A stretch of DNA of 64,000 nt. It comes from Azospirillum doebereinerae. Lineage in GTDB: Bacteria > Pseudomonadota > Alphaproteobacteria > Azospirillales > Azospirillaceae. Numbering within the stretch: the stretch's first letter is position 1; each line of letters begins with the position of its first letter. The position numbers and the translations under genes are program-made. The notes under the pieces are model-generated. The model was given only the letters and a program-made list of their open reading frames with translations. It ran no database searches and was not told the origin of the DNA. This document shows, piece after piece, positions 25,431-35,193 of the stretch. The stretch lies in contig NZ_RZIJ01000008.1 of the NCBI RefSeq assembly GCF_003989665.1, positions 124,001-188,000 of the forward strand, given 5' to 3'.

Positions 25431-26378
25431 ATGCCGACACCGCTTCACCGCCATCGCGTCGCCGTTGCCGCGTCCGCTGGGTTGGCCACGCTGCTGACCA
25501 CCGTGGCCGTCTGGGCGCAGGAGGGAGGCGCCGCCGCCGGTGCCGCGCCCGCCGCTCCGGCCATCGCCCCGGCCGCCGACGCCGCTGCGACCGCCGCTCC
25601 GGCGCTGGGCGCCGCCGCCTCGGCGGTGGTGCCGGCCGCCGATGCCGCCGCCGCCGCGGCCGCGACCGCCGCGATCCTGCCGCACGACCTGTCCCCCTGG
25701 GGCATGTTCGTCGCGGCCAGCCCGGTGGTGCAGGCGGTCATGATCGGTCTGGCGCTCGCCTCGGTCGCCACCTGGACCATCGCCATCGCCAAGGCCATCG
25801 AGCTGTCCTCGGCCAAGCGCAAGGCCCGTGAGGCGCTGGCCATGCTGGAGGACGCCCGTTCGCTGGGCCAGGCGGCCGAGCGGGTCGGCTTCAGCCAGGG
25901 CACGGCGGCGACGCTGGTCCGCGCGGTCATCGCCGAGACCCACCTGTCCGCCGACGCGCCGTCGCGCGACGGCCTGATGGACCGCGCCGCCTCGCGGCTG
26001 GAGCGGATCGAGGCGGCGGCCGGCCGGCGCATGGCGCGCGGCACCGGCATGCTCGCCACCATCGGCTCGACCGGCCCCTTCGTCGGCCTGTTCGGCACGG
26101 TGTGGGGCATCATGACCAGCTTCATCGGCATCTCGAAGGCGCAGACGACCAACCTCGCCGTCGTGGCGCCGGGCATCGCCGAGGCGCTGCTGGCGACCGC
26201 CATCGGTCTGGTCGCGGCCATCCCCGCCGTCGTCGTCTACAACGCCTGCACCCGCGCCATCGGCGGCCACAAGGCGCAGCTGACCGACGCGTCGGCCGCC
26301 GTGCTGCGCCTGCTGAGCCGCGACATCGACCGCCGCGCGCTGCCCCGCGCGACCGGCGCGTCCAGCGCGGCGGAGTGA
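25431..26378 (+). CDS. exbB: TonB-system proton channel subunit ExbB
   Basis: 315 residues. The N-terminus has a signal-like hydrophobic part ([20 protein letters not shown]) and then an Ala/Pro-rich periplasmic stretch to about residue 80, longer than in E. coli ExbB. Three membrane segments follow: about 95-120, and the MotA/ExbB-type pair with [23 protein letters not shown] and [22 protein letters not shown]. With ExbD it uses the proton gradient to drive TonB. The ATG at 25431 has GGGGGAG upstream at a long spacing of about 11 bases. The next gene, exbD, begins six bases later. Confidence 0.9.
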   Translation: MPTPLHRHRVAVAASAGLATLLTTVAVWAQEGGAAAGAAPAAPAIAPAADAAATAAPALGAAASAVVPAADAAAAAAATAAILPHDLSPWGMFVAASPVVQAVMIGLALASVATWTIAIAKAIELSSAKRKAREALAMLEDARSLGQAAERVGFSQGTAATLVRAVIAETHLSADAPSRDGLMDRAASRLERIEAAAGRRMARGTGMLATIGSTGPFVGLFGTVWGIMTSFIGISKAQTTNLAVVAPGIAEALLATAIGLVAAIPAVVVYNACTRAIGGHKAQLTDASAAVLRLLSRDIDRRALPRATGASSAAE

Positions 26379-26384
26379 CGGAGC

Positions 26385-26813
26385 ATGGGTGCCCGTCTCG
26401 GTTCCGGCGGTGACGACGAGCTCACCGAAACCCATGAGATCAACGTCACGCCCTTCATCGACGTCGTTCTCGTCCTTCTGATCATCTTCATGGTGGCGGC
26501 GCCGCTGGCCACGGTGGACGTGCCGGTCGACCTGCCGGCCTCCACCGCGACGCCGACCCCGCGCCCGGACAAGCCGCTGTTCCTGTCCATCCAGGCCGAC
26601 AAGACCCTGGCGGTGGGCGAGACCAAGACCACGCGCGAGGGGCTGGGCGCCGCGCTCGACGCCGTGACCCACGGCGACAAGGCCACGCGCGTCTTCCTGC
26701 GCGCCGACAAGACGGTCGATTACGGCGAACTGACCGAGGTGATGAACGCGCTGCGCGGCGCCGGCTATCTCAAGGTCGGGCTGGTCGGTCTGGAATCGGC
26801 ACCGTCGCCATGA
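26385..26813 (+). CDS. exbD: TonB-system proton channel subunit ExbD
   Basis: 142 residues: a short cytoplasmic N-terminus, one membrane helix (PFIDVVLVLLIIFMVAAPLA, with the essential Asp of ExbD in FIDVVL) and a periplasmic domain. It partners with ExbB in energising TonB. The gene overlaps tonB by ATGA, so both are translationally coupled. Length and sequence are typical of the family. Confidence 0.93.
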   Translation: MGARLGSGGDDELTETHEINVTPFIDVVLVLLIIFMVAAPLATVDVPVDLPASTATPTPRPDKPLFLSIQADKTLAVGETKTTREGLGAALDAVTHGDKATRVFLRADKTVDYGELTEVMNALRGAGYLKVGLVGLESAPSP

Positions 26814-27661
26814 GCGTGTCCGCCTACGACCCAAATCTGGAGGTCGACGAGGCTCCGCCTTCGGGTGCGACCCGGTGGGGCGGCAGCTTTCTGATCGCGC
26901 TCGGCGTGCACGGGGCGGCGGCGCTCGCCATGGTGGCGTGGCATGTGCCGCTGGAACCGATGGACGCCGAACCGCCCGCCGTGATGCTGGAACTGGCCCC
27001 GCTCCCGGTCGCCCCGCCCGAGCCGACCCCGGCCGTGGAAGCCCCGCCGCCCGAGCCGGTGGTCGAACCCCCGCCCCCGGAACCGATCGTCGAGCCGCCC
27101 CCGCCCGAGCCGGTCATCGAGGAGCCGCCCCCGCCCCCCGAACCGCCCCCGGTGGTCGAGCCGGAGGTGGTGATCCCCAAGCCGCCGCCCGAGCCGCCGA
27201 AGCCCAAGCCGGAACCCAAGAAGGAACCGCCCAAGCCCAAGCCCGAGAAGCCGAAGCCCCCGCCGCCGCGTCCGGTCCCCCAGACCACGGTCGCGCCGAC
27301 GGCGCCCGCGGCTCCGGCCCAGGCTCCGGCCCCCGTCGCCGCGGCGCCCGCGCCCTCGGTGGCGCCCAGCCGGTCGATGCCCAGTTGGCAGGGCCGGGTC
27401 CTCGGTCACTTGGAACGACACAAGCGCTACCCGCGCTCCGCCCAGGCCCGCCGCCAGGAAGGGGTGTCGCAGGTCCGCTTCACCATCGACCGTCAGGGCA
27501 ACGTGCTGTCGGTTCAACTCGACAAGACGTCGGGGCATGGGGTGCTCGACGAAGAGACGGTGGAGATGGTGCGCCGCGCCTCGCCACTGCCGGCCCCACC
27601 CGACGACATGGCGCAGGACCGCATCGAACTCGTTGTCCCGGTTCAGTTTTTCCTGAAATAA
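26810..27661 (+). CDS. tonB: energy transducer TonB
   Basis: 283 residues. One membrane anchor at about 24-42 (GSFLIALGVHGAAALAMVAW), then a long Pro/Glu/Lys-rich periplasmic spacer with PPEP repeats (about 55-155), and a C-terminal TonB domain (SWQGRVLGHLERHKRYPRSA, then RFTIDRQGNVLSVQL and PLPAPPDDM). It transmits the proton gradient to outer-membrane receptors such as the one encoded next. The repeats are coding low complexity, not a mobile repeat. The gene ends just before a strong terminator. Confidence 0.95.
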   Translation: MSVSAYDPNLEVDEAPPSGATRWGGSFLIALGVHGAAALAMVAWHVPLEPMDAEPPAVMLELAPLPVAPPEPTPAVEAPPPEPVVEPPPPEPIVEPPPPEPVIEEPPPPPEPPPVVEPEVVIPKPPPEPPKPKPEPKKEPPKPKPEKPKPPPPRPVPQTTVAPTAPAAPAQAPAPVAAAPAPSVAPSRSMPSWQGRVLGHLERHKRYPRSAQARRQEGVSQVRFTIDRQGNVLSVQLDKTSGHGVLDEETVEMVRRASPLPAPPDDMAQDRIELVVPVQFFLK

Positions 27662-27683
27662 ACCATACTTTCGCCTCTCTTTG

Positions 27684-27719
27684 AAAAAGGCCTGTGTCCA
27701 AACGGACACAGGCCTTTTT
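27684..27719 (+). terminator. strong terminator after tonB
   Basis: Perfect 16-base stem AAAAAGGCCTGTGTCC / GGACACAGGCCTTTTT around AAAC. It separates the exbBD-tonB operon from the receptor gene, which must therefore have its own promoter in 27720-27831. The A-tract also makes it work in the reverse direction. Confidence 0.92.
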
Positions 27720-27831
27720 CGTTGTGATGAGACTAAGAATCGTTTGCAGTTTTGCGTTGCTTCAACCCCTAAGTGATTTTAAGAACAATTCGCACACAGA
27801 TTTTTTGCGTACGACCTTTGGGGGGTTACAC

Positions 27832-29985
27832 GTGTCATCCAACGCCGTTCTGGTTTCCATGAGAGTGTCCCGGCAGGTCGCGACCTCGTCCGCCCTGGGC
27901 TTGGCGCTGTCCTGCGCCTCGCTGCTGCCGGCCGCCGCGCAGACCGCGACGCCGGCCCAGCCGTCGCAGCAGCTTCCGGCCATCTCGGTCGAGGGCGCCA
28001 AGCCCCAGACCGACTACAAGGTCGACCGCGCGTCCTCGCCCAAGACGAGCGAGCCGCTGCTCGACACGCCGCAGACGATCACGGTCATCCCGCGCGAGGT
28101 GATCGAGGATCGCGGCGCCAACTCGCTGCGCGACGTTCTGCGCACGGTGCCGGGCGTCACCATTTCGGCCGGCGAGGGGGGCGGGCCGCAAGGTGACAAC
28201 CTGAAGATTCGCGGCTTCGCGGCGAACACCGATTTGTTCATCGACGGGATGCGCGACCAGGGGCAGTACAGCCGCGACTCGTTCAACCTGGAACAGGTCG
28301 AGGTGGTGAAGGGCGGATCGGCGACGTCGGCGGGCCGGGGGGCCACCGGCGGCGCCGTCAACCTCGTCACCAAGGCGCCGGTCAAGGAGGCGATCACCGC
28401 CGGCACCGTGGCGCTCGGCACCGACCGCACCAAGCGGATCACCGCCGACCTGAACCAGCCGCTGACCGCGCTGGGGCTGGACAACGCGGCCGTCCGCCTG
28501 AACGTGATGGGCCACACCTCGGGGATCGCCGGGCGCGACGTGGTCGAGAACAACCGTTGGGCCTTCGCCCCGTCGGTGACCTTCGGCGTGACCGGGCCGA
28601 CCAAGCTGACGCTCAGCTACTTCCACATCCAGGAAGACAACATGCCGGACTACGGCATCCCGGTCGTCGGCGCGACCTCGCTGCCGAACGTGAAGCGGGA
28701 GAACTACTACGGCTTCAAGGATCTGAACGCCGAGAACACGCGCGTCGACATCGGCACCGCCCGTTTCGAGCACGAGTTCAACGACGCCGTCACCGTCCGC
28801 AACACCCTGCGCGCCTCCCAGGCCCGGCGCCAGTCCAACGTCTCGGTTCCGCGCGCCGCCAACGTGCTGGCCAACAGCATGACCAAGGTGCCGACGGCCC
28901 GCGACGCCACCCTGAAGTCGCTCGACAACCAGACCGACGTGACGCTGAAATTCGCCACCGGCGCGCTCAACCACAGCGTGGTGACGGGCGTGGAACTGGC
29001 GGCGGAAAGCTACGACAACCAGCCCTACACCTTCTCCGCCAACGCCTCGACCACCGACCGGCTGTTCACGCCCAACCCGTTCGCCCGCTACACCGGCACC
29101 CGCACGCTGGGCGCCAAGACCGAGACGGACAGCAACACGGTCGCCTTCTACCTGATGGACACCGTCAAGATCGGCGAGCAGTGGGAGATCGCCGGCGGCC
29201 TGCGCTACGACCGCTTCAACGCCGAGACCAAGATCCCCTCGACCGGCGGCCGGTTCGAGCGCACCGACAATCTGGTGAGCTGGCGCGGCGCCCTGATCTA
29301 CAAGCCGGTGCCCAACGCCAGCGTCTACGTCAGCGCGTCCACCTCCTACAACCCGTCGGCCGAGGGGCTGGCGCTGTCGGCGACCACCGCCGACACCCCG
29401 CCCGAAAAGAACATGACCTACGAGGTCGGCGCCAAGTGGGACGTGCTGGCCGACACGCTGTCGCTGACCGGCGCCGTGTTCCGCACCGAGAAGACCGACG
29501 CGCGCGAGACCCTGCCGGGCGGCACCATCCAGGTGCTCAACGGCGTCCGCCGCGTGGACGGAATCGAGCTGGGCGTCGCCGGGCAGCTGACCAGCAAGTG
29601 GCAGGTCTTCGGCGGCTACACCTACCAGACCAGCGAGATCGTCGAGACCTTCACGGCGGCCAACAAGGGCAACGAGCTGGCGAGCACGCCCAAGCACACC
29701 TTCAGCCTGTGGACCACCTACGAGCTGCCGTGGAACCTCAAGGTCGGCGGCGGCGTGCAGGTGGTGGCCGACCGCTACTGGTCGGACGCCAACCTCGGCA
29801 AGATCCCGAACTACGCCGTGTTCGATGCCATGGCGGCCTACACGATCCGTCCGGGCGTCGATCTCCAGCTCAACGTCTACAACATCACCGACAAGTTCTA
29901 CATCGAGCGCGTCCACGCCGGCGGCGGCCACGCCGTTCCGGGCGCCGGCCGCACGGCGCTGCTGACCACCAGCGTCAAGTTCTAA
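27832..29985 (+). CDS. TonB-dependent siderophore receptor, Fiu/PiuA-like
   Basis: 717-residue outer-membrane receptor. A signal peptide ([20 protein letters not shown]) is followed by a plug domain ([73 protein letters not shown]) and a 22-strand barrel ending in the typical aromatic residue (TSVKF). The GTG at 27832 was chosen because GGGGGG lies six bases upstream; an ATG at 27859 is an alternative. Adjacency to piuC is characteristic of catecholate receptors of the Fiu/PiuA type. The exact siderophore is not predictable. No clear Fur box was found in its promoter. Confidence 0.9.
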   Translation: MSSNAVLVSMRVSRQVATSSALGLALSCASLLPAAAQTATPAQPSQQLPAISVEGAKPQTDYKVDRASSPKTSEPLLDTPQTITVIPREVIEDRGANSLRDVLRTVPGVTISAGEGGGPQGDNLKIRGFAANTDLFIDGMRDQGQYSRDSFNLEQVEVVKGGSATSAGRGATGGAVNLVTKAPVKEAITAGTVALGTDRTKRITADLNQPLTALGLDNAAVRLNVMGHTSGIAGRDVVENNRWAFAPSVTFGVTGPTKLTLSYFHIQEDNMPDYGIPVVGATSLPNVKRENYYGFKDLNAENTRVDIGTARFEHEFNDAVTVRNTLRASQARRQSNVSVPRAANVLANSMTKVPTARDATLKSLDNQTDVTLKFATGALNHSVVTGVELAAESYDNQPYTFSANASTTDRLFTPNPFARYTGTRTLGAKTETDSNTVAFYLMDTVKIGEQWEIAGGLRYDRFNAETKIPSTGGRFERTDNLVSWRGALIYKPVPNASVYVSASTSYNPSAEGLALSATTADTPPEKNMTYEVGAKWDVLADTLSLTGAVFRTEKTDARETLPGGTIQVLNGVRRVDGIELGVAGQLTSKWQVFGGYTYQTSEIVETFTAANKGNELASTPKHTFSLWTTYELPWNLKVGGGVQVVADRYWSDANLGKIPNYAVFDAMAAYTIRPGVDLQLNVYNITDKFYIERVHAGGGHAVPGAGRTALLTTSVKF

Positions 29986-30018
29986 GCCAGCATCTGGTTC
30001 CCAGGTCCATCCAAACTC

Positions 30019-30060
30019 GGCGCCGGGGCCGTTCCGCTTTGCAACGGCGGTTCCGGCGCC
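30019..30060 (+). terminator. hairpin between the receptor gene and piuC
   Basis: GGCGCCGG pairs with CCGGCGCC, with an inner GCCGTT / AACGGC pair, followed by ATTTTC. It could reduce readthrough from the receptor gene into piuC. Confidence 0.6.
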
Positions 30061-30116
30061 ATTTTCTCCATCGAGCCTTCTTAATCAAACCCGACCCTGC
30101 CGGCACGGAGACGCGC

Positions 30117-30797
30117 ATGCTTCTGCACATTCCCAACGTCCTGACGGCCGAACAGGTCGCCGAGGCGCGCCGTGTCCTCGACGAGACCGACTGGGTGGAC
30201 GGCTCGGTCACCGCCGGCCACCAGTCGGCGCGGGCCAAACACAACATGCAGATTCCCGAGCAGCACCCGGCGGCCCGGCAGTTGGGCGACATGATCCTGG
30301 CGGCGCTGGAACGCAGCGCGCTGTTCATGTCGGCGGCCCTGCCGCTGAAGGTCTACCCGCCGATGTTCAACCGCTACACCGAGGGCCAGACCTTCGGAGT
30401 CCACGTCGACAACGCGATCCGGCAGGTGCCCGGCACGGCGCACCGCGTGCGCACCGACCTGTCGGCCACCCTGTTCTTCACCGGCCCCGACGAGTACGAC
30501 GGCGGCGAGCTGACGGTCGAGGACACCTACGGCGTCCATATGGTCAAGCTGCCGGCGGGCGACATGGTGCTCTACCCGTCCACCAGCCTGCATCAGGTCC
30601 GTCCGGTGACGCGCGGTGCGCGGGTCTGCTCCTTCTTCTGGATGCAGAGCATGATCCGCGACGACGGGCAACGGACGATGATGTTCGACCTCGACACCGC
30701 GATCCAGAAGATCGGCGCCGACGTTCCCGACCATCCGGGCGTCGTGCAGCTGACCGGCCTCTACCACAACCTGCTCCGCCACTGGGCCGACACCTGA
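30117..30797 (+). CDS. piuC: Fe(II)/2-oxoglutarate-dependent dioxygenase of the PiuC/YbiX family
   Basis: 226-residue PKHD-type hydroxylase. The iron-binding triad is H96, D98 (FGVHVDNA) and H159 (STSLHQV), and an arginine about ten residues later (TRGARV) would bind 2-oxoglutarate. The family is regularly next to catecholate siderophore receptors (piuA-piuC, fiu-ybiX) and is iron regulated; the exact substrate is unknown. The ATG at 30117 has CGGAG six bases upstream. A bidirectional terminator lies between this gene and the convergent eda. Confidence 0.93.
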   Translation: MLLHIPNVLTAEQVAEARRVLDETDWVDGSVTAGHQSARAKHNMQIPEQHPAARQLGDMILAALERSALFMSAALPLKVYPPMFNRYTEGQTFGVHVDNAIRQVPGTAHRVRTDLSATLFFTGPDEYDGGELTVEDTYGVHMVKLPAGDMVLYPSTSLHQVRPVTRGARVCSFFWMQSMIRDDGQRTMMFDLDTAIQKIGADVPDHPGVVQLTGLYHNLLRHWADT

Positions 30798-30820
30798 GCG
30801 GCGGCCCACACGGCGGCGGT

Positions 30821-30860
30821 GCGGGCGCTTTTTCCGTCGGGGGGCGGAAGGAGCGCCCGC
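30821..30860. terminator. bidirectional terminator between piuC and eda
   Basis: Nine-base stem GCGGGCGCT / AGCGCCCGC whose loop contains TTTTT and a smaller CCG/CGG pair. It lies between two converging genes. Confidence 0.75.
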
Positions 30861-30874
30861 GCGCTTGAATGCCC

Positions 30875-31531
30875 TCAGGCGCCCTTGGCGGCGCGGTAGG
30901 CGTCGAGCAGCTGGCGTCCGGCGGCCAGGATGGCGTCGCGGTCGCCGCGCTTGACCAAGGTCTCGTCCACCAGCTTGCCGCCGGCCCCGACACAGGCGAC
31001 CCCAGCCGCGATGTAGGTCGCCACGTTGCCGGCGTCGATGCCGCCGGTCGGCACGAAGCGGACCGAGGGGAACACCGACTTCAGCGCCTTGATGTGCGCC
31101 GGGCCGACGGTGGAGGCCGGGAAGACCTTCACCGCGTCCACCCCGGCGAGCATCGCCGCGTGGACCTCGGTCGGGGTCAGGGCGCCCATCAGGCAGGCGA
31201 CGCCGTGGTCGCGGCAGGCGGCGGCCACCTCCGGCACCACGCAGGGCGACACCACGTAGCGCGCGCCGGCCTTCACCACCTCGGCGACTCCGGCGGCGGT
31301 CAGCACCGTGCCGGCGCCGATCAGCATGCTGTTGGACGGGGCGCCGCCCTCGGCGGCCAGCTCCTCGATCAGGCCAACGGCGCCGGGGGTCGTCATGGTG
31401 ATCTCGAAGGTGCCGTAGCCGGCCTCGCGCAGCCAGCCCACGGCGGTCCGCGCCAGATCGGCGGAGCTGTTGCGGATGACGGGGACGACGCCGTAGGCGA
31501 CGAGCTGGTCCAGGATGGCGGTGGTGGACAT
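30875..31531 (-). CDS. eda: 2-keto-3-deoxy-6-phosphogluconate (KDPG) aldolase
   Basis: 218-residue class I aldolase that splits 2-keto-3-deoxy-6-phosphogluconate into pyruvate and glyceraldehyde 3-phosphate. Visible residues: R20 (VPVIRN), E43 (FEITM) and the Schiff-base lysine K135 (VDAVKVFPAS), with GGIDAGN and GAGGKLV phosphate-binding turns. It completes the pathway from kduI, kduD and kdgK further along the window. The start shares one base with the regulator stop (TGATG), so translation is coupled and both form one operon. The family also includes phosphogalactonate aldolases, but the pathway context favours KDPG. Confidence 0.92.
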   Translation of the reverse strand: MSTTAILDQLVAYGVVPVIRNSSADLARTAVGWLREAGYGTFEITMTTPGAVGLIEELAAEGGAPSNSMLIGAGTVLTAAGVAEVVKAGARYVVSPCVVPEVAAACRDHGVACLMGALTPTEVHAAMLAGVDAVKVFPASTVGPAHIKALKSVFPSVRFVPTGGIDAGNVATYIAAGVACVGAGGKLVDETLVKRGDRDAILAAGRQLLDAYRAAKGA

Positions 31532-32430
31532 CAGGTTTCCTCAAGGTGGCGGGCGGGGGGCGTGGCGTCCCCGGTCCGGTGACGGCCGCGCAGCGCGGCC
31601 TTGATGCGGGCGAGCCGCTGGTTCAGGTCCGGCGGCGACAGCAGGCCCACCGCGACGGTCAGCGCGTCGATCAGCGCCAGCTGGGCCAGCCGCGAGGCCA
31701 TCGGGGTGTGGACGGCGGTGTCCTCGTCCACGTCGACGACCAGCAGCGTGCCGGCCAGCGCCGCCAGCGGCGTGCCGGCCCCGGTGATGGCGATGACCGT
31801 CGCGCCGCCCTCGCGGGCGATGGCGGCGGCCTCCAGGATCTCGTTGCTGGTGCCGGTCTTCGAGATGGCGAGCATCACGTCGCCGGGGCCGAGCGTCGCC
31901 GCCGCCATCGCCTGGAGATGCGCGTCCGACGACGCGGCGACCGAGCGCAGCAGGCGGAACAGCTTGTGGTAGGCGTCCTGGGCCACGGCGCCCGACGCGC
32001 CCATCCCGACGATCTCCACCCGTCCGGCTTTCACCAGCGCGCGCGCCGCCCGCTCCAGTGCCGCCGGGTCCAGCGTGTCGCGCAGGCGGGTCAGCGCGTC
32101 GATGGCGCGGTTCAGCACCTTCTCCGCCGCGCCGCCGACGCTGTCGCCGGGCTCCAGGTCGCGGGCGAGCGCCACCGTTCCGCGCGCCGCCTGGGCCCGC
32201 GCCGCCGTCGCCGCCAGATGCTGGGCCAAGCGCAGCTTGAAGTCCTGGAAACCCGCGAAACCGGCGGCGCGGCAGAAGCGCAGCACGGTCGGCTCGCTGA
32301 CGCCGGCCTTGGCGGCGAGCTGGCCGATGCTGTCCCCCAGCACCGCGTCGGGCGCCGCCAGCACGACGCGCGCCACGGCGGTTTCGGCGCGGCGCAGATG
32401 GCCGAGGGAGGCTTCGATGGCGGCGAGCAT
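31531..32430 (-). CDS. MurR/RpiR-family regulator, HexR-like
   Basis: 299 residues. The N-terminal about 75 residues are a helix-turn-helix of the RpiR type (IGQLAAKAGVSEPTVLRFCRAAGFAGFQDFKLRLAQ), and residues about 115-250 form a sugar-isomerase (SIS) domain that binds a sugar phosphate (IVGMGASGAVAQDAYHKL; AISKTGTSNEIL). It is co-transcribed with eda. A perfect palindrome of the HexR kind stands 25 bases upstream of its start, which suggests autoregulation by KDPG or a related phosphate. HexR is the nearest known analogue; the gene is not proven to be its ortholog. Confidence 0.85.
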   Translation of the reverse strand: MLAAIEASLGHLRRAETAVARVVLAAPDAVLGDSIGQLAAKAGVSEPTVLRFCRAAGFAGFQDFKLRLAQHLAATAARAQAARGTVALARDLEPGDSVGGAAEKVLNRAIDALTRLRDTLDPAALERAARALVKAGRVEIVGMGASGAVAQDAYHKLFRLLRSVAASSDAHLQAMAAATLGPGDVMLAISKTGTSNEILEAAAIAREGGATVIAITGAGTPLAALAGTLLVVDVDEDTAVHTPMASRLAQLALIDALTVAVGLLSPPDLNQRLARIKAALRGRHRTGDATPPARHLEET

Positions 32431-32454
32431 GGCGGCGTCCGGGAAAAACGATTT

Positions 32455-32469
32455 TGTAGTTTTACTACA
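32455..32469. promoter_or_regulatory. HexR-like operator upstream of the RpiR-family regulator
   Basis: TGTAGT-TTT-ACTACA: six-base perfect arms around three bases, matching the TGTARTNNNAYTACA pattern of HexR sites. It lies 25 bases before the regulator start codon, in the gap between the divergent regulator and kduI. Confidence 0.7.
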
Positions 32470-32538
32470 TAAAGACTCCCGCGTCGACCCTCGATGAAAC
32501 GGAGCTACGAAAGGTTTGCGGTCCGCACAGTTTCCCGC

Positions 32539-32567
32539 TTGACTGATATACTAGTACGTCCTATTGA
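32539..32567 (+). promoter_or_regulatory. sigma-70 promoter of kduI with a palindrome in its spacer
   Basis: TTGACT (32539-32544) and TATTGA (32562-32567) are separated by 17 bases, a good sigma-70 promoter facing kduI. The spacer holds the palindrome TACTAGTA (32549-32556), in a suitable place for a repressor. Expected transcription start is about 32574, giving an about 100-base leader before the kduI ATG. Confidence 0.6.
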
Positions 32568-32678
32568 TGATCCGAGACACGGTGCCTCCGCGCACCCAAC
32601 CGAAAACCCGCTCCGGCCGCCCGGCCGAAGGGACGGGATCGACGGCCACGGGAACCAGAGCGTCCCCAGGGAGAGAAC

Positions 32679-33515
32679 ATGAAGATCGACCTCCGCTACG
32701 CACCGCACCCGGACGACGCCAAGCATTACGACACCGAGACTCTGCGCCGGCATTTCCTGATGCAGGACATCTTCCAGCCCAACGAGATCGTGCTGACCTA
32801 CAGCACGGTGGACCGGGTGGTGGTGGGCGGCGTGCTGCCGACGACGGAGTCGGTGGCGCTGACCTCCCCGAAGGAGATCGGGTCGCCGACCTTCCTGGCG
32901 CGGCGCGAACTGGGCGTCTTCAACATCGGCGCGCCCGGCCGCGTGGTGGTGGACGGTACGTCCCACGAGCTGGGCAACCGCGACGCCATCTACATCGGCA
33001 AGGACACCGCCGACGTGCGGTTCGAGAGCGCCGACCCGGCCAACCCGGCCAAGTTCTACCTGATGAGCACCCCGGCCCACGCCCGCTACGAGACCCGCGT
33101 CATCACCCAGGCCCAGGCCAAGTCGATGGCGGTCGGCGACACCGCCACCTCCAACAAGCGGGTGATCTACCAGTACATCCTGCCGGGCGTCTGCGAGACC
33201 AGCCAACTGGTGATGGGCCTGACCCAGCTCGAGCCGGGCAGCATGTGGAACACCATGCCGGCCCACAGCCACGGCCGCCGCTGCGAGGTGTATTTCTACT
33301 TCGACCTCGCCGACAACGCCCGCGTCTTCCACCTGCTGGGCGAGCCGACCGAGACCCGCCACATGGTGATGAAGAGCGACGAGGTGGTGATCTCGCCGAG
33401 CTGGTCGATCCATTCCGGCGTCGGCACCAGCAACTACGCCTTCATCTGGGGCATGGGCGGCGACAACGTCGATTACACCGACATGGACTGGATCCCCATG
33501 GAGACGCTGCGATGA
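32679..33515 (+). CDS. kduI: 5-keto-4-deoxyuronate isomerase
   Basis: 278-residue KduI that converts 4-deoxy-L-threo-5-hexosulose uronate (from unsaturated galacturonate or glucuronate) into 2,5-diketo-3-deoxygluconate. The cupin-like zinc site is visible as H-S-H-G-R-R followed by E (PAHSHGRRCEVYFYF) and a later His in WSIHSGVGT. The ATG has GGGAGAGA just upstream and the stop overlaps kduD as ATGA. Together with kduD it processes the product made spontaneously or by KdgF. Confidence 0.95.
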   Translation: MKIDLRYAPHPDDAKHYDTETLRRHFLMQDIFQPNEIVLTYSTVDRVVVGGVLPTTESVALTSPKEIGSPTFLARRELGVFNIGAPGRVVVDGTSHELGNRDAIYIGKDTADVRFESADPANPAKFYLMSTPAHARYETRVITQAQAKSMAVGDTATSNKRVIYQYILPGVCETSQLVMGLTQLEPGSMWNTMPAHSHGRRCEVYFYFDLADNARVFHLLGEPTETRHMVMKSDEVVISPSWSIHSGVGTSNYAFIWGMGGDNVDYTDMDWIPMETLR

Positions 33516-34291
33516 GCAATGGGCCGAAGAGCGGCAACGCTCTGTTCGACCTGTCCGGCAGGACGGCGCTGGTCACCGGCGCCAACACCGGGCTGGGGCA
33601 GGCCGTCGCGGTCGCCCTGGCCGAGGCCGGGGCGGGGATCGTCGCGGTCGGCCGCTCGGCGATGACGGAGACGGCGGCGCTGGTCGCCGGGGCCGGCGTG
33701 CCCTTCCACGAGATCCGCGCCGACCTGTCGCGGATGGACGCCGTTCCGGCGGTGATGGAGCAGGCGGCGGCGACCGGATCGCGCATCGACATCCTGGTCA
33801 ACAACGCCGGCATCATCCGCCGGGCCGACGCGATCGACTTCACCGAGGCCGACTGGGACGACGTGATGAACGTCAACCTGAAGACGACCTTCTTCCTGAC
33901 CCAGGCGGTCGGCCGCGCGATGATCGCGGACGGGCTTGGCGGCAAGATCATCAACATCGCGTCGCTGCTGTCCTTCCAGGGGGGGATCCGCATCCCGTCC
34001 TACACCGCCAGCAAGAGCGGGCTGGCCGGGCTGACCCGGCTGCTGGCCTGCGAATGGGCGGGCAAGGGCATCAACGTCAACGCCATCGCGCCCGGCTATT
34101 TCGACACCAACAACACCGAGGCGCTGCGGGCCGATCCCAAGCGCAACACCGACATCCTCGCCCGCATCCCCGCCGGCCATTGGGGCCAGCCGAAGGAATT
34201 GGGCGGCGCCGCGGTGTTCCTGGCCTCGGCGGCGTCGGACTACGTGCACGGCATCGTGCTGCCGGTCGATGGGGGATGGCTGGCGCGCTGA
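33512..34291 (+). CDS. kduD: 2-keto-3-deoxygluconate 5-dehydrogenase (SDR family)
   Basis: 259 residues. A Rossmann start TGANTGLG (cofactor binding), N-N-A-G, S-L-L with the catalytic serine and Y-T-A-S-K (active site) identify the short-chain dehydrogenase family, KduD type. It reduces 2,5-diketo-3-deoxygluconate to 2-keto-3-deoxygluconate, the substrate of kdgK. ATGA overlap with kduI couples the two. The gene ends just before an intergenic palindromic element. Confidence 0.94.
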   Translation: MSNGPKSGNALFDLSGRTALVTGANTGLGQAVAVALAEAGAGIVAVGRSAMTETAALVAGAGVPFHEIRADLSRMDAVPAVMEQAAATGSRIDILVNNAGIIRRADAIDFTEADWDDVMNVNLKTTFFLTQAVGRAMIADGLGGKIINIASLLSFQGGIRIPSYTASKSGLAGLTRLLACEWAGKGINVNAIAPGYFDTNNTEALRADPKRNTDILARIPAGHWGQPKELGGAAVFLASAASDYVHGIVLPVDGGWLAR

Positions 34292-34319
34292 GGGTTTTCG
34301 GGGGAGGGGGTGTGCGGTT

Positions 34320-34430
34320 GCCCCCTCCCTAACCCTCCCCCGCCTTTGGCGGGAGAGGGGACTGCCGCCGAACGCCGACAAGAGTCCTGCCCCCCTCTCC
34401 CGCGAAGCGGGGGAGGGATGGGGAGGGGGC
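34320..34430. repeat. intergenic palindromic element, type B (upstream of the ABC operon)
   Basis: GCCCCCTCCCTAACCCTCCC followed by GCGGGAGAGGGGA, a spacer, then CCCCTCTCCCGCGAAGCGGG and GGGATGGGGAGGGGGC. The two ends are inverted. A second copy of the same type lies at 37435-37539, after the ABC operon, with the same internal orientation. Confidence 0.8.
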
Positions 34431-34495
34431 GGCCGGGCCATGACTTCACACAAACAAAAAACGGCGAAAAGCCGAACGCATCGGGAGGCGTCCTC

Positions 34496-35179
34496 GTGAG
34501 ATACAACTTCGACTTCGCCAGTCTGCAGGAATACTGGCCGGAATTCCTGCGCGGCGCGCTGATGACGCTGGAAATGACGGTCATCGCCTGCGTGCTGGGA
34601 TTGGTGATCGGCGTGTTCTGCGCCATCGGGCGGCGCGGCAAACGCAAATGGCTGGCGACGCTGTGCGGCGCCTACGTCGAGATCGTGCGCAACACGCCCT
34701 ACCTGATCCAGATCTTCTTCATCTTCTTCGGGCTGGCGAGCGCCGGACTGAAGCTGCCGATCTTCGCCGCCGCCGTGCTGACCATGGTGTTCAACGTCGG
34801 CGCCTACACCGCCGAGATCGTGCGCGCCGGCATGGACACCATCCATCCAGGCCAGATCGAGGCGGCCGAGGCGCTGGGCCTGTCCACCCCGCAGATCTAC
34901 TGGGACGTGATCCTGCGCCCCTCGCTGGAACGGGTCTACCCGTCGCTGAGCGGCCAGTTCGTGCTGATGATGCTGTCGTCGTCCGTCACCTCGCAGATTT
35001 CGGCGGAGGAGTTGACCGGCGTCGCCAACTCGGTCCAGTCCGAGAGCTTCCGCTCCTTCGAGACCTTCATCGTCGTGGCGGTGCTGTATTTCGCGATGGC
35101 GATGCTGCTGAAATTCGCCTTCCACCTGTTCGGCCAAGCCATCTTCCCGCGCCGCCGCCGGCTCGGCACGCCGCTTTGA
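34496..35179 (+). CDS. ABC transporter permease, polar amino acid type
   Basis: 227 residues with five membrane segments and the family EAA loop EAAEALGLSTPQIYWDVILRPSL, as in GlnP/HisM-type permeases. GTG at 34496 is the start, with GGGAGG about seven bases upstream. It is the first of four genes (two permeases, ATPase, binding protein) in this order on the plus strand. Substrate not predictable; the context of uronate genes suggests an acidic sugar or a related carboxylate, but classical members carry amino acids. Confidence 0.9.
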   Translation: MRYNFDFASLQEYWPEFLRGALMTLEMTVIACVLGLVIGVFCAIGRRGKRKWLATLCGAYVEIVRNTPYLIQIFFIFFGLASAGLKLPIFAAAVLTMVFNVGAYTAEIVRAGMDTIHPGQIEAAEALGLSTPQIYWDVILRPSLERVYPSLSGQFVLMMLSSSVTSQISAEELTGVANSVQSESFRSFETFIVVAVLYFAMAMLLKFAFHLFGQAIFPRRRRLGTPL

Positions 35180-35193
35180 AAAGGATCTGAGCG

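Noticed and set aside
27010..27290. Repetitive CCGCCCGAGCC-like tract
   Set aside because: It is the Pro/Glu-rich spacer of TonB, a normal family property.
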